The notes under the pieces: generated by a model
Told to the model about the DNA's origin: nothing
What the model saw: the letters and a program-made list of their open reading frames with translations, nothing else
Databases searched by the model: none
Assembly: GCA_017871115.1 (NCBI GenBank)
Contig: JAFCIZ010000002.1
Span: 1 to 64,000 of the forward strand
Source of the DNA: Cunninghamella blakesleeana
Lineage: Eukaryota; Mucoromycota; Mucoromycetes; Mucorales; Cunninghamellaceae
Direction: 5' to 3'
Length of the DNA: 64,000 nt
Position numbers and translations under genes: made by a program
In this document: piece after piece, positions 10,083 through 17,306 of the stretch
Layout of the letters: every line of letters starts with the position of its first letter
Position numbering within the stretch: position 1 is the first letter of the stretch

Positions 10083-10127
10083 GGAGTAGCTACTCCTGGA
10101 GTAGCCGCTCTTGGAGTGGCCACTCCA
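10083..10127. promoter_or_regulatory. Palindrome array in Gypsy-1 U3
   Basis: Three adjacent units: GGAGTAGCTACTCC (perfect 14-bp palindrome), GGAGTAGCCGCTCT (imperfect) and TGGAGTGGCCACTCCA (perfect 16-bp palindrome). They lie about 75-120 bases upstream of the TATA box and are repeated at 37456-37500 in the 3' LTR. Position and symmetry suggest binding sites for a dimeric transcription factor; no factor is identified. Confidence 0.55.
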
Positions 10128-10200
10128 TACGATAGTCACTTTCATCTCTTTTCCCTACTCTCAATATACTTTGAATAATTTTTTAAATTTTTTTTTTAAT

Positions 10201-10211
10201 ATAAATAGAAC
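10201..10211 (+). promoter_or_regulatory. Gypsy-1 LTR TATA box
   Basis: AATATAAATAGAACC, followed by the pyrimidine-rich TTCTCTTTCTTTCTCTT. This block is conserved in the solo LTR at 2629-3334, which supports a promoter role. Confidence 0.55.
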
Positions 10212-10668
10212 CAATTTTTTTCTCTTTCTTTCTCTTAAATTGTCAAATTTTTATAATAAATTATTATCTACTAAATAATTATTGAACTTGTCCACTTTAT
10301 AAAACAAACTTTATAATTTTAAATTTTTTTATTTTAACTTACTATAACATATTCAATTATTGAACTTATCTATTTTTTATTTAACAAATTATTTTATTTT
10401 TATTTTATTTTTACTTTATAATATTTTATATTATTATATACTATCTTATTTTATAATATTTATTTACTTAAATATTCTATACTACTGATCTAAATCATTT
10501 AAACTCTTTACTACTTATTTTACTCGGCGGTCATTAAACTTTTGCTTTAATCCTGCTTATATTTTACTTATAATCTTTATTTTATTTTCTTTTATTTTTT
10601 TTATTTTATTTTATTTTTTTAATTTTCTATTCCTTTATATTAAGTCGTTCTACTTATAAAACAGGAAC

Positions 10669-10868
10669 TGGTGCTCACTGGAAACTTATTATATACTCCA
10701 AATATAACTTATAATACTCATTCCTCATTTCAAAAATAAATCTTAAACAAAAACCCACATAACATATTTGGTGCTCACTGGAAACTTATTATATACTCCA
10801 AATATAACTTATAATACTCATTCCTCATTTCAAAAATAAATCTTAAACAAAAACCCACACAACATATT
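10669..10868 (+). repeat. Two 100-bp direct repeats carrying primer-site cores inside the LTR
   Basis: TGGTGCTCACTGG occurs at 10669, 10769 and 10869, exactly 100 bases apart. The sequence between copies (AAACTTATTATATACTCC...AACATATT) is repeated almost perfectly. The third copy is the real primer-binding site outside the LTR. The 3' LTR contains the first two. Confidence 0.85.
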
Positions 10869-10886
10869 TGGTGCTCACTGGCGGGG
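10869..10886 (+). other. Gypsy-1 primer-binding site
   Basis: TGGTGCTCACTGGCGGGG starts four bases after the 5' LTR. It would pair with a tRNA ending AGTGAGC-A-CCA. The matching tRNA is not in this window. Confidence 0.65.
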
Positions 10887-10991
10887 ATCTTTTCTACAAG
10901 CTTATACAATCAATAAACTACTGGGAAAGATATTCATTCTATTAAAACTACTAAACAATAATCAAGCAAGGTGAAAATAATAAACTATAGG

Positions 10992-11246
10992 ATGTCTTAC
11001 GATTATACCGTGTTGGCTCAAAAGCAACCATTAATGGACTTTAAACCTCAACTTATTTCCTTTTCTGGAGGTGAACGTGAAGATTTTCGTCACTTCAGAC
11101 AAATATTGGAAACTTATTTGGAACTCTCAAACAATACTACCGATAGTAGAAAACTTGCAATTTTAAAAATTCAAGTTAGAAAATCTGCTAAAACTTACTT
11201 GGATTCACTTAAGGATCAACTTCAAGATGGGTTAACATTCGATGTA
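10992..11246 (+). pseudogene. Gypsy-1 gag, 5' part (interrupted by Tc1-A)
   Basis: The first 85 codons of the Gypsy-1 structural protein, from the first ATG in frame (10992, MSYDYTVLAQ). The region has the look of a retrotransposon gag N-terminus (FSGGEREDFRHFRQILETYL). The frame is cut at GTA by Tc1-A insertion at a TA dinucleotide (11245-11246). It resumes at 16388 in the correct phase once one TA is counted, so the break is a clean transposon insertion without other damage. Confidence 0.85.
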
Positions 11247-11651
11247 CAGTGGGTGAAAAAATTGTTCACGTGTTACTCACTTTTTCACTTTTTCGCTTAT
11301 ATCTCAACAACGGTTAGTAGTAGCACAAAGCCAAATACAGTATTTGAAAGCCACGTTAAACAGGGTTATTTTGATGTGTAACATAGGCGGAGTTTATTAT
11401 TAATATAAGCAATGAAAGCGTTATAAAGAGGAAGGGGTTACGTGAACAATTTTTTCCAATGGAAAACATTTTCAATAATTCATGTGGTACCGCCAAGAAC
11501 TGTTAATTAATCGTGCTGATAAATGCATTGGAGCCTTCTAGATGGTCCTACGAATTATAAAAAGTATATACAGTGGGGGAAAAAACTGTTCATACGTTTT
11601 CAAAATTTGACTTTGTTCTTTAATTACTCTATCAATACTTTATCAATCCTT

Positions 11652-13467
11652 GAGGACTATGCTATATCTATAATATTTTACTCTATCTGCAGAATATATT
11701 TAATTAATAAATTATTTTTAATAAAAAAAAATTGAATTTCTTTATTTATTTAAAAATGAATGATGGATTATGTTGTAGAAGATAATTTAGAAATTTTTGA
11801 TGAATATATAAATGTAAATGATGAAGATAAGAAAAATTATAAAAATATATTAAGAAATGAAATAAATAAATTGGTATTAGAAAATTGGATATTTTTAAAT
11901 GATAATTGGAGCATTATTAAACATAAATATAAGCATAGAACCGAAATTAAACATATAAAGTTTATAGATGAAGTAAAAAAGATTTTATTAGATAAATTAG
12001 GTTATATAAGTATATTTTTCTTTTTAACAGTATTATATACACATAAAGAATATCCTGCACCATATTTTGAAGTAGAAAAGGGATTAATGTTAATATATCA
12101 TTTAGTTTCAGGAATTACAAGCAAAAATATAAATAGATATATGCCGTACACAAGTTTTTATTCAGTATATAAGAAATTTTGGATTACAAATTATTCAAGC
12201 TTAAATAAATTAGTAGATTATTGTTTATTAAATATGTTTTCAAATGTTAAAATTAGAATATTGTCTGCAAAAATAAAAAATCCTAAGAATTTTAAAAATA
12301 TAACTTTATTATTAGATGGCCACGATACCAGTATAGATTATAGTAAACCTGATATATCTATACAAAAAAAATGGTCTTATAAATTAAAAAGAAGTGGGAT
12401 TAGAACACAAGTTGTAGCCGATATAAATGAAATGGCTATATTTATATCAAAAAGTGAATTATGTGGTAATAGTAGTGATGGTGGTATGTTTTTAAATATG
12501 AAATTATATAACAAAATAGATAAACGTGATGTTATAGCTATTGATGGTGGATATACTTTATTTGTAAAACAATTTGAAGAGTTATGTAATGAAAAAGGAA
12601 TAGAATTAGGAGATAATAATTTTTTTTATCCAATTCGTAAGGATCCTAATACAGAATTAAATATACAAGAAAATCATTTTAATAAGGTGTTTGGTAGCTT
12701 TCGTTCTATGATAGAAAATCAGTTTTGTGAGCTACATAATAAATTTACAAGGTTTAGTAATAATAATTCTACATTAAAAGCTGATGATATAAAATATATA
12801 ACTCTTCAATTAAAAGTTTCGTTTTTACTAAAAAATATACAAAAATTTTCTGAAAAATTTAATATAATAACGCAAGAACATCATAAATTATGGATGAATA
12901 ATGGTTTTGAATTTCCATCCGAAGATAAAATTATAGATATTGTACTTAATGACCAAATAAAACAAATGGAAAAAATTAAAATTATGTCTGATTTACAAAA
13001 TGATCTAGAATTTTTAAATATTGGAAATATTGATATGGAAATGGATAGGTCTGGTTCTGATAAAAATAATAATGACGAAAGTGATATTGATTTTCCAGAA
13101 TATAAAAATATTACCAAAAAAAGAAAAAGAAATAGAAAGAAAAAACAAAATGTAGATATTAATAATGTTAGAGATATAGAGAAAGATGATAATTATGAGG
13201 TAGAAGAAATAATAAAACATAAAATTGAAAATAATAAATATGTATTTTTAGTAAAATGGATTGGATTTAGTAGTAAGGATAATTCTTGGGTCAGAGAAGA
13301 AGATTTTAATAGTAAAGAAATTATTAAAGATTATTTCAGCAAAAATCATATAATATATAATAATTAATAAGTATAAAATAAAATCTAATTTTAATGTATA
13401 AACATATTCTTTTAAACACGTGACCTTTTTTAGATAAAGTTATATCTGAAGTAATAGATTAATCCTC
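11652..13467 (+). mobile_element. Element D: single-gene DDE transposon with chromodomain
   Basis: Inserted in the left inverted repeat of Tc1-C. Comparison with the intact right repeat of Tc1-C shows a precise 1816-bp insertion with a 3-bp target duplication, CTT (11649-11651 and 13468-13470). Its ends are short imperfect inverted repeats, GAGGACTA at the left and GAGGATTA inverted at the right. A 3-bp duplication fits the PIF/Harbinger superfamily. The only gene is the transposase at 11760-13367. Confidence 0.85.
11760..13367 (+). CDS. DDE_Tnp_4-like transposase with C-terminal chromodomain
   Basis: 535 residues, no introns. The middle part has the layout of a PIF/Harbinger-type DDE domain: D186 in LLLDGHD, D262 in AIDGGY, E319 in FGSFRSMIEN. 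It follows an N-terminal helical region with a possible HTH (about 110-160). After an acidic, then basic Lys/Arg-rich linker (about 420-475), residues 480-530 form a chromodomain (YEVEEIIKHKI...YVFLVKWIGF...NSWVREEDF) that keeps the aromatic cage positions Y/W/W. In Ty3/Gypsy chromoviruses a chromodomain on integrase steers insertion to modified histones; an analogous role here is inference. The start could also be the second Met one codon later. No disabling change is seen. Confidence 0.82.
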   Translation: MMDYVVEDNLEIFDEYINVNDEDKKNYKNILRNEINKLVLENWIFLNDNWSIIKHKYKHRTEIKHIKFIDEVKKILLDKLGYISIFFFLTVLYTHKEYPAPYFEVEKGLMLIYHLVSGITSKNINRYMPYTSFYSVYKKFWITNYSSLNKLVDYCLLNMFSNVKIRILSAKIKNPKNFKNITLLLDGHDTSIDYSKPDISIQKKWSYKLKRSGIRTQVVADINEMAIFISKSELCGNSSDGGMFLNMKLYNKIDKRDVIAIDGGYTLFVKQFEELCNEKGIELGDNNFFYPIRKDPNTELNIQENHFNKVFGSFRSMIENQFCELHNKFTRFSNNNSTLKADDIKYITLQLKVSFLLKNIQKFSEKFNIITQEHHKLWMNNGFEFPSEDKIIDIVLNDQIKQMEKIKIMSDLQNDLEFLNIGNIDMEMDRSGSDKNNNDESDIDFPEYKNITKKRKRNRKKKQNVDINNVRDIEKDDNYEVEEIIKHKIENNKYVFLVKWIGFSSKDNSWVREEDFNSKEIIKDYFSKNHIIYNN

Positions 13468-13614
13468 CTTATGAAAATTAGAATAGTAATAGAATAGCTT
13501 ATTTATAAATATATTACAAAGTTTGAGTTTAAAATATTTAGATCTCCGGTTTTTATTAAGGTTTTAAACAGCGATGTCCATATGAACAGTTTTTTCCAAT
13601 TTCTAATTAATTAA

Positions 13615-14637
13615 CTAATATCTTGTTGGTCCGCCTTTAGCATCCAATACAGCTTGAATACGATCAGGCATACTATCTATGTATCTTCTACATTGTTCCT
13701 GTGTAAAAGAATTCCATTCTACATCAATTCTTTCCCATAATTCGTGAACACCTTTAGCCCTGGTACCATATTCACTAAGCTTTAACTTCAAATGGTGCCA
13801 CACATGTTCAATTGGGTTTAAGTCAGGACTTTGTGCTGGCCAATCTTCGAGTATTTTTATCTTTTCTTGTCGCATCCATTCAATAGTAGATGTTGCCTTA
13901 TGTTTTGGGTCGTTATCCTGTTGAAAATAATACTCTGACCAGTCAAAACCATAGTATTCCATGCTATCTCTGAATGTAGTGTTCAAAATTTCTTGATAAT
14001 CCTTAGCTTTCATAGTCCCATCGTAAACTTGACATGCATATCCTGGTCCAGAATGAGTTATACAACCCCACATCATTATATTTCCACCCCCATGCTTGAC
14101 TGTTAAATCAAGATGATGAGGCTTCAATTTGTCACCTGGTCTTGACCAATAATATTTGCAGCCATCAGACCCCCAGACGTTTATTTTGGTTTCGTCAGAG
14201 AATACTACACGTCTCCAGTCATCAATAGTCCAGTTTTTGTATCTTTTTGCAAAGTTTAAACGGTCCTGTTGATGCTTTTTTGACAAAAGTGGCTTCTTTT
14301 TTTTAATAGCAGAAAAAAAATTCATAGATTTTAAAACATTAGCCGATGTTTTGACTGTCAATTCATATCCTAGGTTCGATAACATCCTTTGGACATCCGT
14401 GGCAGTTAGTAGTTGACCTGATAGAACCATTTTTTTGATAAGAGATTTAGTTTTGTCGGCTACAACAATAGGTCTTCCACCAAGATTACGGTTTCTATTA
14501 GGGAACCACTTACTAGAGTAGTTACTAATGACACCTTTTGATAAACCAAGTCTACTAGAAATGATACTGTATGGTATTTCATTGATCAACATTGATTTTA
14601 AATCATTTTGGACGTCTACAGGTAAAGCTTGAGGCAT
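13615..14637 (-). CDS. Tc1-C transposase
   Basis: 340-residue Tc1/mariner transposase. The N-terminal paired-like helix-turn-helix DNA-binding region (about 10-110) includes the GRP-like linker (NLGGRPIVVAD). The catalytic domain has D148 (SDETKI), D241 (FQQDNDPKH) and E277 (DLNPIEH), a DD35E spacing. A KKKK stretch near 113-116 may be a nuclear localisation signal. The frame is intact. It is about 65-70 percent similar by eye to Tc1-A, so the two are sister families. Confidence 0.95.
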   Translation of the reverse strand: MPQALPVDVQNDLKSMLINEIPYSIISSRLGLSKGVISNYSSKWFPNRNRNLGGRPIVVADKTKSLIKKMVLSGQLLTATDVQRMLSNLGYELTVKTSANVLKSMNFFSAIKKKKPLLSKKHQQDRLNFAKRYKNWTIDDWRRVVFSDETKINVWGSDGCKYYWSRPGDKLKPHHLDLTVKHGGGNIMMWGCITHSGPGYACQVYDGTMKAKDYQEILNTTFRDSMEYYGFDWSEYYFQQDNDPKHKATSTIEWMRQEKIKILEDWPAQSPDLNPIEHVWHHLKLKLSEYGTRAKGVHELWERIDVEWNSFTQEQCRRYIDSMPDRIQAVLDAKGGPTRY

Positions 14638-15134
14638 CTTGATTAATGGACAAAGTGAATAGGTAGTTTAATTGAGGTGATAAAGAAAAGTGAAAGAAAA
14701 TAAAAAAAAATAAACTGAAAAATAATGGTTTAAATAGTTTTTCGGAATGCATTTACATTAGTAATTATTATTCTATACTTTCCGAACCAATAATAAAAGG
14801 TAAAGTAGGCAAACAGAACGGAAATGCTTAATATTCACATTATGGAAAAAACTGTTCATATGGACATCGCTGTTTAAAACCTTAATAAAAACCGGAGATC
14901 TAAATATTTTAAACTCAAACTTTATAATATATTTATAAATAAGCTATTCTATTACTATTCTAAGTTTCATAAGGATTGATAAAGTATTGATAGAGTAATT
15001 AAAGAACAAAGTCAAATTTTGAAAACGTATGAACAGTTTTTTCCCCCACTGTAAACACCATGATTTTGCCGGGGAAATCCCTATTTCGCCTTCTTTTTTC
15101 GCTAAACCCTTTTGCTTACTATACTTCCCTTATC

Positions 15135-16157
15135 ATGACTCGTGCTCTTCCTGTTGGCGTCCAAATGGATTTAAAAAACCTTCTTATGAAAGATGTACCC
15201 ATGGTAACTATCTCCAAGAGGCTAGGTGTATCCAAAGGGGTGATCAGCAAGTATGCCAACAAGTGGTTTCCCAACCGCGATCGCAACCGAGCTGGTAGAC
15301 CGGTGATTGTGGCTGATGCAAGCAAGTCTTTGGTGCGTAGGAAGGTTCTTTCTGGTGCTCTTCTTACTGCTCATGATGTCCATAAGGAGCTCCTGCAGCT
15401 TGGATACACCTTGACAGCAAAAACGGCCGGTAATGTTCTCAGGTCAATGAACTTTTTTTCCGCCATTAAGAAGAAGAAGCCTTTGTTGGGCGCCAGGCAC
15501 ATGAAGGCGAGGTTTGACTGGGCGAAACGACACCAACATTGGACCATCGATGATTGGAGAAGAGTCATCTTCTCAGATGAGACCAAAATCAACATTTGGG
15601 GGTCAGATGAGTGCAAGTACTACTGGTCAAGACCTGATGATGATCTCAAGCCGCATCATATCGATGTTACTGTCAAGCATGGTGGTGGAAGCCTGATGAT
15701 GTGGGGTTGTATGACCTACTATGGACCTGGATATGCATGTCAAGTATACGATGGGACCATGAAATCGGAGGATTATATTCACATCTTGGATACAAGCCTG
15801 CGTGACACCATGGAGTACTATGGTCTGGACTGGTCAGAGATGTATTTTCAAGACGATAATGCACCCAATCACCGTTCCGTTGCCACCAAAAGATGGATCC
15901 AGGACCAAGGCATCGTTGTTCTAGAAGATTGGCCTGCTCAGAGCCCAGATTTGAATCCAATTGAGCACCTGTGGCATCATCTCAAGCTCAAACTTAGTGT
16001 CTATGAGAAGAAGGCCAAAGGTGTCCATGAACTTTGGGAAAGATGTGATAAAGAGTGGAATACATTCACCAAGGATGAGTGTAGAAGGTATATTGACAGC
16101 ATGCCAAAGAGAATCAAGGCTGTGATTGACGCTAAAGGTGGCTCAACAAGGTATTAG
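15135..16157 (+). CDS. Tc1-A transposase (intact copy)
   Basis: 340 residues from MTRALPVGVQ, the start that aligns with the Tc1-C protein; an upstream in-frame ATG at 15060 would add 25 residues. Helix-turn-helix N-terminus, GRP-like linker (RAGRPVIVAD) and catalytic triad D148 (SDETKI), D241 (FQDDNAPNH) and E277 (DLNPIEH). This is the only Tc1-A copy in the window with all three acidic residues: the copies in the tandem array have Gly in place of D241 and are also truncated by Tc1-B. GC content is visibly higher than in the retrotransposon around it. Confidence 0.94.
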   Translation: MTRALPVGVQMDLKNLLMKDVPMVTISKRLGVSKGVISKYANKWFPNRDRNRAGRPVIVADASKSLVRRKVLSGALLTAHDVHKELLQLGYTLTAKTAGNVLRSMNFFSAIKKKKPLLGARHMKARFDWAKRHQHWTIDDWRRVIFSDETKINIWGSDECKYYWSRPDDDLKPHHIDVTVKHGGGSLMMWGCMTYYGPGYACQVYDGTMKSEDYIHILDTSLRDTMEYYGLDWSEMYFQDDNAPNHRSVATKRWIQDQGIVVLEDWPAQSPDLNPIEHLWHHLKLKLSVYEKKAKGVHELWERCDKEWNTFTKDECRRYIDSMPKRIKAVIDAKGGSTRY

Positions 16158-16387
16158 TGATAGATTTTAGAGAAGGAAAAAATTGTTCACGTAACCCCTT
16201 CCTCTTTATAACGCTCTCATTTCTTATATTAATAATAAACTCCGCCTATGTTACACATCAAAATAAACCTGTTTAACGTGGCTTTCAAATACTGTATTTG
16301 GCTTTGTGCTACTACTAACCGTTGTTGAGATATAAGCGAAAAAGTGAAAAAGTGAGTAACACGTGAACAATTTTTTCACCCACTGTA

Positions 16388-17269
16388 GCTATGGATGCAT
16401 TAGAAAAGAAATTCGTAACTGCTGAATTACTCGAATCTTATAAATTGATACTTAATAACATGCGACAAGGTGCCGATGAACATCCACGTGATTTCTACTC
16501 AAGATTACAGGAAGTTGCACGATTGGCTAATAAAGATGATAATGACATTGTGTTAATGCGTTTCCGTTATGGATTGTTACCTGTTATAAGCAAACATTGC
16601 ATTGAACATGGATCCATTACTGAACAACAATGGTTAAAATATGCTGAATCATGGTGGAATGCTAATAAAGCCTATGGATCAAATAATAACAATATCTATG
16701 ATATTGGAATTAATCATACTACTACTGATGTTCAACTACATCATTATCCTTTTAGTAACGAATCATTTAATATGATAGACTCTAGTCATCGAAATACGGA
16801 TACTAATTTATCGGCCAAAACTGATCCTGTCGTTACATTATTAGAACGTTTAGTTACTAATATGGAAACAATGGAAAAGAATATGAATGATAAAATAGAA
16901 CAGATAAATCAATCGACTAAGAAATCTCATAAAAGTGACAACCTTACAAGTGATGATATTGTTAAAATCGTACGTAGTGAATTATCCAAATCAAATAGAA
17001 ATAATGGTTATTATCATGGATCTAACAATTATAATGGCTCTTATAAAAATAATTTTGGATCAAGACGTTATAATAATCAACAATATAACCAAGATTATAA
17101 TTATGATAATAATAATAATAACTACGTATCTAATCAAACACAACAACAGCAACAACAGCAACAACAGCAACAACAGCAACAACAGCAACATCAGCAACAG
17201 CAATATACACAACAACAATTTAATCAACAACAACAACACATTCAACAACAAACTCATTCAAAAAACTAG
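16388..17269 (+). pseudogene. Gypsy-1 gag, 3' part
   Basis: The rest of gag (about 293 codons) after the Tc1-A insertion, giving roughly 378 residues in total. It contains a retrotrans_gag-like segment (GADEHPRDFYSRLQEVARLANKDDND) and ends in Asn/Tyr-rich sequence followed by a polyglutamine tract of about 17 Gln plus scattered Gln. I find no CCHC zinc knuckle, which most Gypsy gags have. The UAG stop at 17267-17269 follows directly on a frameshift heptamer. Confidence 0.85.
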
Positions 17270-17306
17270 ACGGGGCAATTGCATATAATGGTCAATTGGC
17301 AGTCCC
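17260..17306 (+). promoter_or_regulatory. Programmed -1 ribosomal frameshift cassette
   Basis: The heptamer A AAA AAC (17260-17266) stands in the gag frame just before the UAG stop. A slip of -1 continues as AAA AAA CTA GAC into the open pol frame. After a 5-base spacer (17267-17271) a stem can form: GGG (17272-17274) with CCC (17304-17306), and CAATTG (17276-17281) with CAATTG (17293-17298), with an 11-base loop and a 5-base bulge. Heptamer, spacing and stem match the canonical arrangement known from retroviruses and other retroelements. Confidence 0.8.

Larger units (their letters stand above)
10032..10864 (+). repeat. Gypsy-1 5' LTR
   Basis: 833 bp, nearly identical to 37405-38237. It holds a palindrome array in U3 (10083-10127), a TATAAATAGA promoter box near 10201, and two 100-bp direct repeats in the last part (from 10669 and 10769) that each begin with the primer-site core. 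Confidence 0.92.
11581..15051 (-). mobile_element. Tc1-C (Tc1/mariner), containing element D
   Basis: Ends read CAGTGGGGGAAAAAACTG inward, flanked by TA (11579-11580, 15052-15053). The undisrupted Tc1-A copy at 36,530-36,550 shows the empty site with a single TA. The right inverted repeat is about 205 bp. The left one is split after 71 bases by element D and continues at 13471. The transposase lies on the minus strand. Confidence 0.92.
11247..16385 (+). mobile_element. Tc1-A copy 1 (Tc1/mariner), containing Tc1-C and element D
   Basis: Starts CAGTGGGTGAAAAAATTG and ends with its inverse, flanked by TA on both sides (11245-11246, 16386-16387). Inverted repeats are about 211 bp (11247-11457 and 16175-16385). 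An intact transposase is encoded on the plus strand. The non-coding part between the left repeat and the transposase carries Tc1-C. Without nested insertions it would be about 1.65 kb. Confidence 0.93.
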
